A stretch of DNA of 64,000 nucleotides from Vibrio inusitatus (GTDB taxonomy: Bacteria; Pseudomonadota; Gammaproteobacteria; Enterobacterales; Vibrionaceae), in assembly GCA_024346935.1 (NCBI GenBank), contig AP024878.1, positions 558,001-622,000 of the forward strand, given 5' to 3'. The notes beneath the pieces are model-generated. The model had not been told where the DNA came from and did not search any database. It saw only the letters and a program-made list of their open reading frames with translations. Within the stretch, counting starts at the first letter, position 1, and every line of letters begins with the position of its first letter. Positions 20,204 to 31,696 of the stretch are shown here, one piece after another. Both the position numbers and the translations under genes were made by a program.

Positions 20204-20398
20204 ATGAAATGGATAGATACTAGAGATATTGCCATTGAGTTAGTGGAAAAGTTTCCAGAGGTAGACCCTCAGACAGTACGCTTTACTGACTTGCATCAAT
20301 GGATATTAGAACTGGAAGATTTTGATGACGATCCGAAGCACTCTAATGAGAAAATCTTAGAAGCCGTTATCCTTTGTTGGATGGACGAGGCGGATTAA
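20204..20398 (+). CDS. iscX: Fe-S assembly protein IscX
   Basis: Small acidic protein (64 residues) that binds IscS and iron and modulates desulfurase activity. [13 protein letters not shown] and the C-terminal ILCWMDEAD are characteristic. A near-perfect ribosome site (AAGGAGG) precedes it. Last gene of the isc operon. Confidence 0.95.
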   Translation: MKWIDTRDIAIELVEKFPEVDPQTVRFTDLHQWILELEDFDDDPKHSNEKILEAVILCWMDEAD

Positions 20399-20422
20399 TC
20401 GTTCACTTAACATAAATTTAAT

Positions 20423-20450
20423 AAAAATCGGGCCTTAGAGCCCGATTTTT
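20423..20450 (+). terminator. Terminator of the isc operon
   Basis: Stem AAAATCGGGC / GCCCGATTTT with a short loop and T-run. Confidence 0.92.
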
Positions 20451-20522
20451 ATGTTTTTGACACTTAGCCTAGGCATAATGGGCTAATAAAAACGGTCATA
20501 ATCTACAAGAAACAGCTTGTTA

Positions 20523-20600
20523 GGAAAGGGATATCTTACTTTCCATTAATAACTGAGTTTCCTCTGTCGGAGGGACTAGGATTCCTGTATCTTGAGATAC
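20523..20600 (+). promoter_or_regulatory. Hairpin-rich leader of pepB
   Basis: Between the isc terminator and pepB lie GGAAAG/CTTTCC (20523-20544), a small CCTC/GAGG hairpin, and the perfect palindrome GTATCTTGAGATAC (20587-20600). They may be operators or leader structure; I recognise no known riboswitch. Confidence 0.3.
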
Positions 20601-20647
20601 ATAAAAGTAACAAACATAATAAGACAAGTAGAGGGCAAGGAGAGGTC

Positions 20648-21934
20648 ATGTCTACAGCAATGCAAGTATCACTATCTACAGATAAAGCAGCACCTCAATG
20701 GGGCGTAAATGCCATTCTTTCTCACACAGAGCAAGGTTGTTCTGTGCACATTGGTCAAGGCCATGATTACGGCGCTATTCAAAAAGCAGGTCGTAAGCTA
20801 GACGCACAAGGTATCAAGAACGTTACTCTCGTTGGCGAAGGTTGGGATCTAGAAGGCATTTGGTCTTTTGCTCAAGGCTTCCGTAATCCAAGACGCGATA
20901 ACGCACTAGAATGGCAACCATTGGCTGAAGCCGATGAAAAAGAGCTTCAAGATCGTATTAAGGTGGCTAACTGGACTCGCGATATCATCAATAAGAGTGC
21001 AGAAGAAGTCGCGCCACGCCAATTGGCTACAATGGCGGGTGAGCTTATCAAGTCAGTTGCACCAGGCCTAGTTAAGTACCGTATCGTTAAAGATAAAGAC
21101 CTTTTAACGGAAGGTTGGGAAGGTATCTATGCAGTAGGTCGCGGCTCAGCAAGAACCTCCGCTATGTTACAGCTAGACTTCAACCCGACAGGTGATCCTG
21201 ATGCTCCAGTAATGGCATGTCTGGTAGGCAAGGGGATTACCTTTGACTCAGGCGGCTATAGCATTAAACCATCTCAAGGCATGACCGCAATGAAAGCGGA
21301 CATGGGCGGTGCAGCGACCATTACAGGTGGTTTAGCATTAGCGATTCTTCGTGGTTTAAACAAGCGCGTCAAACTGATTCTATGTTGTGCAGAAAATATG
21401 ATATCTGGTCGAGCTGTCAAACTGGGTGACGTTATTACCTATAAGAATGGCAAGACAGTAGAAATCATGAACACCGACGCTGAAGGGCGCTTGGTATTGG
21501 CTGATGGCCTTATTTATGCAAGCGAGCAAAACCCTGAGGTTATTATTGACTGCGCAACCTTAACTGGCGCAGCTAAAAATGCCCTGGGTAATGATTTCCA
21601 TGCATTGTTTAGCTTTGATTCTGCATTTTCTGAACAGGCGCTTGCATGTGCTGCAGAAGAAAAAGAAGGTCTATGGCCATTGCCTCTAGCCGATTTCCAT
21701 CGTGGTATGTTGCCGTCTAACTTTGCGGATCTATCTAACATCAGTAGTGGTGATTTCGCTCCAGGTGCATCTACTGCTGCTGGTTTCTTATCGTACTTTG
21801 TCGATGATTATAAAACAGGCTGGTTGCACATTGACTGTGCAGGTGCTTACCGCAAGTCAGCGACTGATAAGTGGGCTGCTGGTGGTACAGGTATGGGCGT
21901 GCGTACACTTGCAAACCTTCTGAACAATCAATAA
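20648..21934 (+). CDS. pepB: Aminopeptidase B, peptidase family M17
   Basis: Cytosolic dinuclear-metal aminopeptidase that completes peptide breakdown. The leucine-aminopeptidase core is evident: [15 protein letters not shown] and [14 protein letters not shown] hold the metal and catalytic residues. 428 residues, matching PepB rather than the longer PepA. It lies directly after the isc operon, as in E. coli, but has its own 250-base leader. Confidence 0.95.
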   Translation: MSTAMQVSLSTDKAAPQWGVNAILSHTEQGCSVHIGQGHDYGAIQKAGRKLDAQGIKNVTLVGEGWDLEGIWSFAQGFRNPRRDNALEWQPLAEADEKELQDRIKVANWTRDIINKSAEEVAPRQLATMAGELIKSVAPGLVKYRIVKDKDLLTEGWEGIYAVGRGSARTSAMLQLDFNPTGDPDAPVMACLVGKGITFDSGGYSIKPSQGMTAMKADMGGAATITGGLALAILRGLNKRVKLILCCAENMISGRAVKLGDVITYKNGKTVEIMNTDAEGRLVLADGLIYASEQNPEVIIDCATLTGAAKNALGNDFHALFSFDSAFSEQALACAAEEKEGLWPLPLADFHRGMLPSNFADLSNISSGDFAPGASTAAGFLSYFVDDYKTGWLHIDCAGAYRKSATDKWAAGGTGMGVRTLANLLNNQ

Positions 21935-21942
21935 TAAGAATT

Positions 21943-21964
21943 GAGGCCCTTTCGGGCCTCTTTT
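21943..21964 (+). terminator. Terminator of pepB
   Basis: GAGGCCC-TTTC-GGGCCTC followed by four T. Confidence 0.9.
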
Positions 21965-22027
21965 ACCATAAGAGAATAATTGTTTTAACCATTGTTTTTG
22001 ACAATCCAAGAGCTATAAGGAAATTAA

Positions 22028-22456
22028 ATGGCCATTGAAAGAACATTTTCTATCGTGAAGCCAGATGCTGTAAAACGTAACCTAATTGGTGCTATCTATC
22101 AGCGTATGGAACAAGCGGGCTTGCGTATCGTAGCGGCAAAAATGCTACATCTTACTGAGGAGCAAGCGAGTGGTTTTTATGCAGAGCATGAAGGCAAAGA
22201 GTTTTTTCCTGAACTAAAAGAGTTTATGACTTCTGGTCCTATCATGGTTCAAGTGCTTGAAGGTGAGGATGCTATCTGTCGTTACCGTGAGTTGATGGGT
22301 AAGACTAATCCAGAACAAGCTGCCTGCGGCACTATCCGTGCGGATTACGCCCTGAGCATGCGTTACAACTCTGTACACGGCTCAGACAGTCCTGCATCTG
22401 CTGCTCGCGAAATAGAGTTCTTCTTCCCTACTTCAGAAATTCATCCAAGAAACTGA
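22028..22456 (+). CDS. ndk: Nucleoside diphosphate kinase
   Basis: Transfers the gamma-phosphate between nucleoside tri- and diphosphates through phospho-His117 (SVHGSDS). 142 residues. The ribosome site AAGGAAA is six bases upstream. Strong terminators on both sides indicate a single-gene unit. Confidence 0.97.
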   Translation: MAIERTFSIVKPDAVKRNLIGAIYQRMEQAGLRIVAAKMLHLTEEQASGFYAEHEGKEFFPELKEFMTSGPIMVQVLEGEDAICRYRELMGKTNPEQAACGTIRADYALSMRYNSVHGSDSPASAAREIEFFFPTSEIHPRN

Positions 22457-22474
22457 CAGCTGACAGCTTTTAGC

Positions 22475-22509
22475 AAAAAAAGACTTAAGCGAAAGCTTAG
22501 GTCTTTTTT
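22475..22509 (+). terminator. Terminator of ndk
   Basis: Eleven-pair stem AAGACTTAAGC / GCTTAGGTCTT (one wobble) with GAAA loop and T-run. Just before it, 22454-22470 carries the inverted form of the 14-base motif of the repeat at the left window edge. Confidence 0.92.
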
Positions 22510-22604
22510 GTTAGATTGACCTAAATCACATATTTCTTGTTGCTGTTGCACAAACCCTGTACAATCTGCGCCCCTAGATTTGTTGTTCGTCGTTGAGAGG
22601 CACC

Positions 22605-23720
22605 ATGACTAAAGCAAAAGTAAATCTGCTTGATTTTGATCGCCAAGGCCTACGTCAGTACTTTGCTGATGAGCTGGGTGAAAAAGCATTCCGCGCAGAT
22701 CAGATAATGAAGTGGATCTACCACTTTGGTTGTGATGACTTTGAAAAAATGACCAACCTAAACAAGAAACTACGTGAGAAATTGCAACGTCTTACAGAGA
22801 TACGTTCACCTTACGTTTCAGAAGCTCAGCACTCTAGCGATGGCACCATTAAATGGGCTATGCGTGTAGGTGACCAAGACGTTGAGACGGTATATATCCC
22901 TGATGGCGATAGAGCTACATTGTGCGTTTCTTCACAAGTAGGCTGTGCGCTTGCGTGTACATTCTGCTCAACGGCACAACAGGGCTTTAACCGTAATCTC
23001 CGAGTATCTGAGATTGTCGGTCAGATTTGGCGTGCAGCTCGTGAAATCGGTCTAGAGAAAGAGACAGGTCGCCGTCCAATTACTAACGTCGTTATGATGG
23101 GTATGGGTGAGCCTCTACTTAATATGAAAAACCTAATGCCATCTCTGAACATCATGTTAGATGATTTAGGGTTTGGCTTGTCTAAGCGTCGAGTGACTGT
23201 ATCTACCTCTGGTGTGGTGTCTGGTCTTGACCAAATGACCGGCAATATTGACGTTGCACTAGCGATTTCATTGCATGCACCTACAGATGAACTCCGTAGC
23301 CAAATCATGCCGATCAATGACCGTTGGGACATTCAAGACTTCTTAGAATCTGTCCGTCGTTATATCGCATCCTCGAATGCAAACCGTGGCAAGGTGACTG
23401 TAGAGTACGTGCTTCTTGATCACGTGAATGATGATATGGATCATGCGAGGCAACTCGCAGAATTGCTCAAAGATACGCCAGCGAAGATAAATTTAATACC
23501 TTTTAATCCGTATCCTGGTTCACCTTATAAGAAACCGAGTAATTCACGTATCGACCGTTTCCAAAAAACCTTGATGCAATACGACTACACGGTAACGGTG
23601 CGCAAGACGCGAGGTGACGATATTGATGCTGCTTGTGGTCAATTAGTAGGTGATGTTATCGACCGAACCAAGCGTACCCAGAAGAACACTGGGGAAGCCA
23701 TTCCAGTTAAATCTCTTTAA
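22605..23720 (+). CDS. rlmN: Dual-specificity RNA methyltransferase RlmN
   Basis: Radical-SAM enzyme methylating C2 of A2503 in 23S rRNA and A37 in some tRNAs. The [4Fe-4S] motif CALACTFC gives C114, C118 and C121; the C-terminal [14 protein letters not shown] holds the methyl-carrying cysteine. The ATG at 22605 follows GAGAGG; the in-frame TTG at 22593 is rejected. 371 residues. Confidence 0.95.
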   Translation: MTKAKVNLLDFDRQGLRQYFADELGEKAFRADQIMKWIYHFGCDDFEKMTNLNKKLREKLQRLTEIRSPYVSEAQHSSDGTIKWAMRVGDQDVETVYIPDGDRATLCVSSQVGCALACTFCSTAQQGFNRNLRVSEIVGQIWRAAREIGLEKETGRRPITNVVMMGMGEPLLNMKNLMPSLNIMLDDLGFGLSKRRVTVSTSGVVSGLDQMTGNIDVALAISLHAPTDELRSQIMPINDRWDIQDFLESVRRYIASSNANRGKVTVEYVLLDHVNDDMDHARQLAELLKDTPAKINLIPFNPYPGSPYKKPSNSRIDRFQKTLMQYDYTVTVRKTRGDDIDAACGQLVGDVIDRTKRTQKNTGEAIPVKSL

Positions 23721-23782
23721 CGGAAAGTATACTCGTTGACTAATTTGACTGAGGTTCCCTGGTATAACTATCGGGGAACCTT

Positions 23783-24448
23783 ATGTTTAAAGGATTGGTC
23801 ACACTTTTTTTACTCAGTCTTTTAGTCGGTTGTGTTACAGTTGATGGTGAGGCTGGAAACGCGCAATTCAACCCTTTCAAAGCAGCGGATGCCAGAATAG
23901 AGCTCGGTATAAACTATCTAGCACTAGGGCATAATGTCAGAGCAAAGCAAAATCTTGAGCTGGCACACCGTTATGCGCCTAATTATGTACGCGCTTCCTC
24001 CGCAATAGCCTATTATTATCAGCAGGTAGCAGAGCCTGAACTGGCTGATGTTTGGTATAAAAAAGCATTGACTGAATCACCAACAAGCGGTGAGGTATTG
24101 AATGACTATGGTGTGTTTCTATGTCGACGACAAGAATATACCTTAGCTCAAAGACAGTTTGAGCGTGCGATTCAACAGTCTGACTACGACTATGTCTCCG
24201 CAAGTTATGAAAATGCAGGTCTGTGCGCCACAATGCAAGGTAATTTGCGACTCGCTGAGACCTATTTTCTTAAGTCTTTAGAGCATGAGCCATCTCGCTT
24301 CCGAAGCAGTATTGAACTGGTAAAACTATCTGTTCACTTCGGCGCCTTTAGCGAAGCTCAGCAGCGATTACAACAAATTCACACGAGGTTTGGACCAAGG
24401 GTAGAGACGCAACGGTTACAAGATGAATTGGACCACAATCATCCGTAA
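23783..24448 (+). CDS. pilW: Type IV pilus biogenesis lipoprotein PilW/PilF
   Basis: TPR lipoprotein that, in the known family, helps assembly and localisation of the outer-membrane secretin. Signal sequence with lipobox LVGC (C17), then several TPR units (ARIELGINYLALGHNVRAKQ and others). 221 residues. Located between rlmN and rodZ, the standard place in gamma-proteobacteria. Confidence 0.9.
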   Translation: MFKGLVTLFLLSLLVGCVTVDGEAGNAQFNPFKAADARIELGINYLALGHNVRAKQNLELAHRYAPNYVRASSAIAYYYQQVAEPELADVWYKKALTESPTSGEVLNDYGVFLCRRQEYTLAQRQFERAIQQSDYDYVSASYENAGLCATMQGNLRLAETYFLKSLEHEPSRFRSSIELVKLSVHFGAFSEAQQRLQQIHTRFGPRVETQRLQDELDHNHP

Positions 24449-24504
24449 CGAAAGAGTGGCGAATCCCCATCTAGACCTCCTTAAAGATTGAAGTACTATA
24501 AAGA

Positions 24505-25437
24505 ATGAGCAAAGAATCCAGCAATACAGATACACAACATCTTGACTCTAAAGAGGGTCACGCAACATCCCCTATGGTGGGTGACATCCTAAGAGCAAAA
24601 CGTGAGTCTTTGGGGATTGATCAAAAAGAGATTGCGGATCGTTTGCGTCTTAGGGTCGCTATCATACAAAGTATTGATAGTAATGACTTCCAATTGGGCC
24701 AAGTGCATACTTTTACTCGCGGCTATATTCGCTCTTACGCTCGCGCAGTCGGTGCTGATGAAAAAGTATTGCTAGAACTGTTTGATAGCTCAGAATTTGC
24801 TAAGCCTACTGAAGATAAAATGCAAAGCTTTTCTCAGCAAACAAAGAAAACCAAACACGATAACAACATCATGAAACTGACTTGGGGTATCTTCGCTATC
24901 ATAGTGGGTATATCTGCGGTTTGGTGGTGGCAGAGTGAGCAAAACTCAGACACAGTGGTCAGCGAACCGGTTGAAGTGAATGAGTCAGTGTTAGAAGAAA
25001 GCTATGATCCTGCATTAGATGCTCAATTGCTAGCTGAGCCTCAGTCTCCAAATAGAGAGCCATTGGCTTCAACTGACAATGAAGCTGCGCGAAATGAAGC
25101 GGAATTAGGTCTAGAACCTACATCGACTGCTGATGCTGAAGAAACAGTCGATGCGGATGCTCCACAGCCTGTGCAGTTACCTGAAATAACGGAAACGTCA
25201 ATGCCAAGCATTGCGATGAGTTTCAAAGCAGACTGCTGGATTCAGGTGCAAGATGTGAACGGTAAAACGCTGTGGACTGGCGTAAAAACTGCGGGTCAAC
25301 AACTCAAACTAGAAGGACAAGGACCATTCAAATTTGTTCTTGGTGCACCAGAGGTGGTTTCACTCTCAATTTCGGGTGAACCTGTCGACCTTTCTAGGTA
25401 TACTGCAGGCAAAGTAGCACGTTTCACTGCAGAGTAA
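24505..25437 (+). CDS. rodZ: Cytoskeletal shape protein RodZ
   Basis: Bitopic protein linking MreB to the wall elongation machinery. Cytoplasmic HTH_25 domain (about residues 24-90, [20 protein letters not shown]), a Lys-rich juxtamembrane stretch, one membrane helix (about 124-143), an acidic linker and a C-terminal DUF4115 beta domain. 310 residues. It ends two bases before ispG, so the two are surely cotranscribed. Confidence 0.93.
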   Translation: MSKESSNTDTQHLDSKEGHATSPMVGDILRAKRESLGIDQKEIADRLRLRVAIIQSIDSNDFQLGQVHTFTRGYIRSYARAVGADEKVLLELFDSSEFAKPTEDKMQSFSQQTKKTKHDNNIMKLTWGIFAIIVGISAVWWWQSEQNSDTVVSEPVEVNESVLEESYDPALDAQLLAEPQSPNREPLASTDNEAARNEAELGLEPTSTADAEETVDADAPQPVQLPEITETSMPSIAMSFKADCWIQVQDVNGKTLWTGVKTAGQQLKLEGQGPFKFVLGAPEVVSLSISGEPVDLSRYTAGKVARFTAE

Positions 25438-25439
25438 CT

Positions 25440-26561
25440 ATGCATCACGAATCCCCAATTAAGCGTCGTTCTTCGACGCGCATCTATGTAGGCGACGTAG
25501 CCATTGGCGACGGCGCACCTATTGCCGTCCAGTCAATGACGAACACCCGAACTACAGATGTAGAAGCCACGGTCGCACAAATTCGCTCCCTTGAAAAAGT
25601 AGGGGCTGACTTGGTACGTGTTTCTGTACCTACGATGGATGCGGCTGAAGCGTTCAAAGCGATTAAACAGCAAGTTAACGTTCCTTTGATTGCTGATATT
25701 CATTTCGACTACCGAATTGCGTTAAAAGTCGCAGAATATGGTGTTGATTGCTTGCGCATTAACCCAGGTAATATTGGTAATGAAAGCCGTATTCGCTCTG
25801 TGGTTGATTGTGCTCGTGATATGAACATCCCCATTCGTATTGGTGTGAATGGCGGATCTCTCGAGAAAGAGATTCAAGAAAAGTATGGCGAACCAACGGC
25901 TGCAGCCTTGGTAGAATCAGCGATGCGTCATGTGGATATTCTAGACCGCCTTAACTTTGATCAATTCAAGGTAAGTGTTAAAGCGTCAGATGTATTTTTG
26001 GCGGTGGACTCTTATCGGCTACTAGCAACAAAGATCGATCAACCATTACACCTAGGCATCACCGAAGCAGGTGGCGCTAGAGCGGGCTCAGTGAAGTCGG
26101 CGGTAGGTCTAGGCATGCTATTGTCTGAGGGCATCGGTGATACGCTACGCGTTTCTCTGGCTGCCGATCCAGTTGAAGAAGTGAAGGTAGGATTCGATAT
26201 CCTCAAATCACTTCGTATTCGCTCTCGTGGCATCAACTTTATTGCTTGCCCAACCTGCTCACGTCAAGAGTTTGATGTAATCAATACGGTTAATGTACTA
26301 GAGCAACGCCTAGAAGACATTATTACGCCAATGGATGTATCCATCATTGGTTGTGTTGTAAATGGTCCTGGTGAGGCTGAAGTATCACATTTGGGACTTG
26401 CTGGTGGTAATAGAAAGAGTGCTTACTACTTAGATGGCAAACGCCAAAAAGAGCGCTTCGATAATGACAATATCATCGATCAGCTAGAGGCAAAGATTCG
26501 TTCAAAAGCGAGTCAACTTGACCCAGCAAACCGAATCGACGTTAACGATATTCAAGAATAA
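25440..26561 (+). CDS. ispG: 4-Hydroxy-3-methylbut-2-enyl diphosphate synthase
   Basis: Penultimate enzyme of the MEP isoprenoid pathway, with a [4Fe-4S] cluster. Ligands C270, C273 and C305 are followed by E312 ([13 protein letters not shown]). 373 residues. The ATG lies two bases after the rodZ stop. Confidence 0.96.
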   Translation: MHHESPIKRRSSTRIYVGDVAIGDGAPIAVQSMTNTRTTDVEATVAQIRSLEKVGADLVRVSVPTMDAAEAFKAIKQQVNVPLIADIHFDYRIALKVAEYGVDCLRINPGNIGNESRIRSVVDCARDMNIPIRIGVNGGSLEKEIQEKYGEPTAAALVESAMRHVDILDRLNFDQFKVSVKASDVFLAVDSYRLLATKIDQPLHLGITEAGGARAGSVKSAVGLGMLLSEGIGDTLRVSLAADPVEEVKVGFDILKSLRIRSRGINFIACPTCSRQEFDVINTVNVLEQRLEDIITPMDVSIIGCVVNGPGEAEVSHLGLAGGNRKSAYYLDGKRQKERFDNDNIIDQLEAKIRSKASQLDPANRIDVNDIQE

Positions 26562-26602
26562 ATGCTCAGGGCGTAGGCCCTGACAATACACGGTATTTAA
26601 TT

Positions 26603-27871
26603 GTGGCAAAATCAATCCAAGCAATCCGAGGCATGAATGACTGCCTACCCACTCAATCTCCTTTGTGGCAGAAACTTGAGTCAACCGTTCAGCGTGTAGT
26701 CAGTGCTTACGGCTATAACGAAGTGCGTATGCCTATCGTTGAAATGACTAATCTATTTAGTCGCGCTATCGGTGAGGTTACCGATGTCGTTGAAAAAGAA
26801 ATGTATACCTTTGAAGATCGCAATGGCGATAGTTTAACACTGCGTCCAGAAGGTACTGCCGGTTGTGTACGTGCAGGAATCGAAAATGGTTTGCTGTACA
26901 ACCAAGAGCAGCGTCTATGGTACATGGGCCCAATGTTCCGTCATGAGCGCCCTCAGAAAGGTCGTTACCGTCAATTCCACCAATGTGGCGTTGAGGTATT
27001 TGGTATTGACGGTCCTGATGTAGATGCAGAGCTAATCATGATGACCGCGCGTTTGTGGCGTGAGTTGGGTATTGATAAGCATGTTCGCCTAGAGCTGAAC
27101 TCTATCGGTTCATTAGAAGCTCGCGCAAACTATCGTACTGCACTTGTCGCGTATCTTGAGCTACATATCGACATTTTGGATGACGATTGTAAGCGTCGCA
27201 TGCACACTAACCCTTTGCGTGTACTCGACACTAAAAATCCTGATGTTCAGGCTATTTTAGGTGATGCTCCACGTCTTTCGGACTACCTTGATGCAGAATC
27301 GAAAGAGCACTTTGCGGGTTTGTGTGAACTTCTTGATGCCGCTGGAATCGAATACCAAGTTAATGAACGTCTAGTTCGTGGCTTGGATTACTACAACCGT
27401 ACAGTATTCGAGTGGATCACTGAGAGCCTAGGCTCACAAGGCACTGTTTGTGGTGGTGGTCGTTACGATGGTCTTGTTGAACAACTCGGAGGTAAGCCAA
27501 CTAAAGCAGTAGGCTTTGCTATGGGGCTAGAGCGTTTGGTTCTTATGCTCGAAACACTGGAATTAAATGAAGTTCGTCGCTCTGTAGATGCGTATGTTGT
27601 TACTGCAGGCGAAGGTACTTTGATGGCGGGAATGAAGCTAGCAGAAAGTTTGCGTGAGCAAATGCCTGAACTTCGTGTAATGAACCACTTTGGTGGTGGT
27701 AATTTCAAGAAACAATTCAAGCGTGCTGACAAAGTCGGCGCAGCAGTAGCCCTAGTTCTGGGTGAAAATGAAGTATCAGAAAACAACGTTGTGGTTAAGG
27801 ATCTTATCGGCGGCGAGCAAATCACTATCGCGCAAGCAGATCTTGTGAACAAACTAAAAGAATTAATTTAA
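26603..27871 (+). CDS. hisS: Histidine-tRNA ligase
   Basis: Class II aminoacyl-tRNA synthetase. Motif 2 [17 protein letters not shown], the HisA-type loops [14 protein letters not shown] and GGGRYDGL, and motif 3 GFAMGLERL are present; an anticodon-binding domain ends the protein. The start is GTG at 26603, giving [16 protein letters not shown], the same conserved beginning as E. coli HisRS. 422 residues. Confidence 0.97.
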   Translation: MAKSIQAIRGMNDCLPTQSPLWQKLESTVQRVVSAYGYNEVRMPIVEMTNLFSRAIGEVTDVVEKEMYTFEDRNGDSLTLRPEGTAGCVRAGIENGLLYNQEQRLWYMGPMFRHERPQKGRYRQFHQCGVEVFGIDGPDVDAELIMMTARLWRELGIDKHVRLELNSIGSLEARANYRTALVAYLELHIDILDDDCKRRMHTNPLRVLDTKNPDVQAILGDAPRLSDYLDAESKEHFAGLCELLDAAGIEYQVNERLVRGLDYYNRTVFEWITESLGSQGTVCGGGRYDGLVEQLGGKPTKAVGFAMGLERLVLMLETLELNEVRRSVDAYVVTAGEGTLMAGMKLAESLREQMPELRVMNHFGGGNFKKQFKRADKVGAAVALVLGENEVSENNVVVKDLIGGEQITIAQADLVNKLKELI

Positions 27872-27882
27872 GAGGATCGGTC

Positions 27883-28497
27883 GTGGAATTGTACGATAGC
27901 GAAGAACAACAAGTTGAAGCCATCAAGGATTGGTGGAAAGAGAATGGTAAAGCAGTCATCTTGGGTGCTGTAATTGGTCTTGGTGGCCTATTTGGTTGGC
28001 GTTACTACCAAGATTCAGTAGTTTCTGGTCAAGAAGCTGCATCAGATGCTTATGGTAAAACTATTCAAGCTCTGCAAGTTCAAGGTCTAGATGCCACAGA
28101 ACAAGTGCAAACTTTTATCAATGATAATGCTGATCGCGAGTACGCAGTGCTTGCAGCTCTGCAGTTATCACAAGCTCAAGTTGCGGCAGCACAATACAAA
28201 GAAGCGCTAGCACAACTAGAGTGGGCGAAAGCCAATACTAAAGATGGTGCGATTGTACCTGTCATTACACTTCGTGTGGCGCGTGTTAAAGCTGAAACTG
28301 GTGATGTTGACGGTGCAATTGCAGACCTTTCTGCAATGCAAGTTGCAGGCTGGGAAGGTCGTGTTGCTGAACTAAAAGGCGATCTACTGCTGCGCAATGG
28401 CGATAGCGAAGGCGCTTTAACGGCTTACTCTGAAGCGCAACAAGCGGCAGATGCGAGCCAAACTATCCAGTTCAAACTTGACGATCTAGCGAAATAG
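27883..28497 (+). CDS. yfgM: SecYEG-associated membrane protein YfgM
   Basis: Single-pass inner-membrane protein with a periplasmic TPR-like domain; in E. coli it binds PpiD at the translocon. One membrane segment (AVILGAVIGLGGLFGWRYY, about residues 26-45) precedes Ala/Gln-rich helical repeats. GTG start at 27883 after AGAGGA. 204 residues. Between hisS and bamB, as in E. coli. Confidence 0.92.
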   Translation: MELYDSEEQQVEAIKDWWKENGKAVILGAVIGLGGLFGWRYYQDSVVSGQEAASDAYGKTIQALQVQGLDATEQVQTFINDNADREYAVLAALQLSQAQVAAAQYKEALAQLEWAKANTKDGAIVPVITLRVARVKAETGDVDGAIADLSAMQVAGWEGRVAELKGDLLLRNGDSEGALTAYSEAQQAADASQTIQFKLDDLAK

Positions 28498-28508
28498 GAC
28501 TGCATTGC

Positions 28509-29669
28509 ATGCTAACTAACAAGTGGCTTCGTCGAACACTTATTGCAGCTGTTGCGACGGCTGTTGTCGGCTGTGCCAGTGAAGAAGACACTATTATCAT
28601 GGCTCCTGTGCCTGTAGTAGAAAGTCAATTTACACCGGAGGTTGTGTGGTCAACTTCTGTCGGTGATGGGGTAGGGCAATATTTCTCTAAGCTGACACCT
28701 ACTTACGCCTACAATAAAGTGTTTGTTGCTAGCCGTGATGGCGAGGTAATGGCACTCGACCCTGAGTCTGGTGGTAAAATTTGGACAGCAGATCTTGAGA
28801 AAGATGTACCTGCTCGTCTATCGGGCGGAATCAACGCTTCATACGGAAAGCTGTTCATTGGGACTGAAAACGGTGAGATGATCGCCCTTGATGCCGAAAC
28901 CGGTGAAGAGAAGTGGCGTGTGGAAGTGGACGGTGAAGTGTTGTCTGTCCCCGAAACTGATGCCAACTTAGTACTTGTTCACACTACTCGTGGTGCGCTT
29001 GTCGCCCTAGAGGAAGAAACCGGTAACGAAATGTGGACGGTTAGCACTGAAGTACCAAACTTAACATTACGTGGGACTAGTTCTCCAGTGGCCGTTTCAG
29101 GCGGTGTTTTCTGGGGTACGGCTAATGGTCGTTTAGCTGCCGCTATTGTAGAGCGTGGTCAAATGATTTGGCAGCAACCGGTAGGAACGCCAAAAGGCGC
29201 GACAGAAATTGATCGTCTGGTTGATTCTGATGCCAAGCCTTTGATTGTTGCGGGTATGTTGTACACCATTGGTATCAATGGACAGCTTGTTGCTATCGAT
29301 CTTCGTTCTGGCTCTCCTGCTTGGAAGCGTAATTACTCTTCTGCGCAAGATATGACGACAGACGGTCGTAATATTTACTTGGTAACAGATAAAGATTTTG
29401 TGGTTGCTGTAGATGCACGAAGTGGTACTGAACTTTGGCAAAACAAAGAGCTTGAATACCGTTTGCTTACAGCACCTGCAATCATAGATCGTAAAATTGT
29501 ATTAGGTGATAGCGAAGGCTATCTGCATTGGATAGATCGTAATACCGGTGAGTTTATCTCCCAGCAGCTAGAGCATGATAGTGGTTTTGCTGTCGCTCCT
29601 ATTGAGGTTGACGACGGTTTTGTTATCACAACACGTAATGGTAGCGTCAAGATGCTGAAGATCAATTAG
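28509..29669 (+). CDS. bamB: Outer-membrane assembly lipoprotein BamB
   Basis: Eight-bladed PQQ-type beta-propeller of the BAM complex that inserts porins such as OmpU. Lipobox VVGC (C22) and repeated blade motifs such as ALDPESGGKIW, ALDAETGEEKW and ALEEETGNEMW. 386 residues. Cotranscribed with yfgM; a terminator follows. Confidence 0.95.
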   Translation: MLTNKWLRRTLIAAVATAVVGCASEEDTIIMAPVPVVESQFTPEVVWSTSVGDGVGQYFSKLTPTYAYNKVFVASRDGEVMALDPESGGKIWTADLEKDVPARLSGGINASYGKLFIGTENGEMIALDAETGEEKWRVEVDGEVLSVPETDANLVLVHTTRGALVALEEETGNEMWTVSTEVPNLTLRGTSSPVAVSGGVFWGTANGRLAAAIVERGQMIWQQPVGTPKGATEIDRLVDSDAKPLIVAGMLYTIGINGQLVAIDLRSGSPAWKRNYSSAQDMTTDGRNIYLVTDKDFVVAVDARSGTELWQNKELEYRLLTAPAIIDRKIVLGDSEGYLHWIDRNTGEFISQQLEHDSGFAVAPIEVDDGFVITTRNGSVKMLKIN

Positions 29670-29708
29670 ATCTTCCGACGTTCGAATAACGTGATATAAT
29701 TCACAATT

Positions 29709-29743
29709 GGCTCTTGACTGGAAACAGTTAAGAGCCGTTTTGT
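29709..29743 (+). terminator. Terminator of bamB
   Basis: Stem GGCTCTTGACTG / CAGTTAAGAGCC with GAAA loop and one wobble; T-rich tail. Confidence 0.88.
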
Positions 29744-29831
29744 TATTAATTTTAGTGTAGTTATAGGTAAGCAGGGATTAAGAAAACCGTCTTACCTATA
29801 GCTACATAACGCTTTTTATTTTGAGGTCATT

Positions 29832-31319
29832 ATGGTTCCAGTTGTTGCGCTTGTTGGGCGTCCTAACGTAGGAAAATCCACATTATTCAACCGCTTAACT
29901 CGTACTAGAGATGCACTGGTAGCAGACTTTCCTGGTCTGACACGTGATAGAAAATACGGTCGAGCTAAACTTGGCGAGCATGAGTTTATAGTTATCGATA
30001 CTGGCGGTATCGATGGTACTGAAGAGGGTGTGGAAACCAAAATGGCCGAACAGTCGCTAGCTGCGATTGATGAAGCTGATGTTGTACTGTTTATGGTTGA
30101 TGGCCGTGCTGGCTTAACTGTGTCGGATGAGGCGATTGCTCAACATTTACGTCGCATTGAGAAGCCAGCTATGTTGGTGGTCAACAAGGTCGATGGTATT
30201 GATGCTGATGCGGCAAGTGCTGAATTTTGGCAGTTGGGCGTTGAAGACATGTATCAAATTGCCGCGGCTCACGGTCGTGGTGTAAGTGTATTGATTGATC
30301 GTGCATTGAATCCATTTGCTGAAGCTCTACTGAAAGAGCAAGGTGAAATAGAAGATCTCACTGGTTTCGAAGATGAAGAAGAAGAGAAACTAGAATACAC
30401 AGAAGAAGAAGCTGAACTGGAATTCAAGCGTCTACAAGACCAACCGATTAAACTGGCTATTATTGGCCGACCTAATGTAGGCAAATCAACACTGACTAAC
30501 CGTATTCTGGGTGAAGAACGTGTTGTTGTGTATGACATGCCCGGCACGACACGTGACTCTATTTACATTCCAATGCAGCGAGACGAGCGTGAATACGTAT
30601 TGATCGATACTGCAGGTGTACGCCGTCGTAGACGCATTAATGAAACTGTAGAAAAGTTCTCCGTGGTGAAAACTCTGAAAGCAGTAGAAGATGCAAACGT
30701 TGTACTGCTAGTCATTGATGCGCGTGAGAATATTTCAGATCAAGATTTAAGCCTATTAGGCTTTGCGCTGAACGCGGGTCGTTCTATCGTGATTGCTGTA
30801 AATAAGTGGGATGGTCTTGATACTGACGTTAAAGAACACGTAAAGAAAGAGTTGGATCGTCGTCTAGGTTTTGTTGATTTTGCACGAATTCACTTTATCT
30901 CTGCTTTGCATGGTACAGGCGTTGGTAATCTATTTGAATCAGTACAAGAAGCCTATAAGTCGGCAACGACTCGCGTAGGGACGTCTGTTCTGACTCGTAT
31001 TATGAAGATGGCAACGGATGATCACCAACCACCAATGGTACGTGGTCGTCGTGTGAAGCTTAAGTATGCGCACGCAGGTGGCTATAACCCTCCAATCGTG
31101 GTGATTCACGGTAATCAGGTTAATGATCTTCCTGCTTCTTACAAACGCTACCTAATGAACTACTACCGCCGTTCGTTGGAGATCATGGGTACACCAATTC
31201 GTATTCAGTTCCAAAGTAGTGAAAACCCGTTTGAAGGTAAAACGAGTAAGATGACTATCTCGCAAGAGCGTAAGAAGAAACGCCTTTCTGAGATGCTTAG
31301 AGGCCGTAGCAAGAAATAA
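29832..31319 (+). CDS. der: Ribosome biogenesis GTPase Der (EngA)
   Basis: Essential tandem GTPase for 50S maturation. The first G domain has GRPNVGKST at residues 8-16, the second [11 protein letters not shown] near 210; an acidic linker lies between and a KH-like domain follows. 495 residues. Flanked by terminators. Confidence 0.96.
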   Translation: MVPVVALVGRPNVGKSTLFNRLTRTRDALVADFPGLTRDRKYGRAKLGEHEFIVIDTGGIDGTEEGVETKMAEQSLAAIDEADVVLFMVDGRAGLTVSDEAIAQHLRRIEKPAMLVVNKVDGIDADAASAEFWQLGVEDMYQIAAAHGRGVSVLIDRALNPFAEALLKEQGEIEDLTGFEDEEEEKLEYTEEEAELEFKRLQDQPIKLAIIGRPNVGKSTLTNRILGEERVVVYDMPGTTRDSIYIPMQRDEREYVLIDTAGVRRRRRINETVEKFSVVKTLKAVEDANVVLLVIDARENISDQDLSLLGFALNAGRSIVIAVNKWDGLDTDVKEHVKKELDRRLGFVDFARIHFISALHGTGVGNLFESVQEAYKSATTRVGTSVLTRIMKMATDDHQPPMVRGRRVKLKYAHAGGYNPPIVVIHGNQVNDLPASYKRYLMNYYRRSLEIMGTPIRIQFQSSENPFEGKTSKMTISQERKKKRLSEMLRGRSKK

Positions 31320-31338
31320 GCAGCCACGTATTAAATAG

Positions 31339-31368
31339 AACCGCTTCAAACACTGAAGCGGTTTTTTT
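31339..31368 (+). terminator. Terminator of der
   Basis: AACCGCTTCA / TGAAGCGGTT with loop AACAC, then T-run. Confidence 0.92.
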
Positions 31369-31696
31369 ATGCCCGTAATCTGTGTGTTTTTGAATTTCTC
31401 TAGCTAGATGATCTTTTTATTATTCTCTTATATTTTGCTGTAAGTTCAATCTATCGGTGTTATATCCTGCTTTAAATTCAAAAACAGCATATGTAACTTA
31501 TGCTTTCGGTGTGTGGTTATATAAATGTTCTTTTTTAGGTAGATCGCTGATCACGACCAATAAAGTAGAAGATCAAACAAAGATCACATAAATGCTGTTA
31601 GAAGATGCTTTTGATAAAAAGGACTCATAATAGAAACATCAGCCTATCTCATGATACATTAGCATCAGTTAATATTTAAGAGTTGTGAGGTTCTCT
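31369..31696. other. Intergenic region der-yfgJ without a gene
   Basis: About 330 AT-rich bases. Several GATC tetramers cluster at 31543-31585. No ORF with a ribosome site and no stable hairpin was found. It presumably holds the yfgJ promoter. Confidence 0.4.

Noticed and set aside
22454..22470. Independent copy of the dispersed repeat after ndk
   Set aside because: Only about 14 bases match and they form a self-complementary AGCTG-CAGCT core, so this could be chance or a remnant; it is mentioned but not called.
31369..31696. Small RNA or tRNA between der and yfgJ
   Set aside because: No cloverleaf, no strong terminator and no promoter-terminator pair; only AT-rich sequence with several GATC sites.
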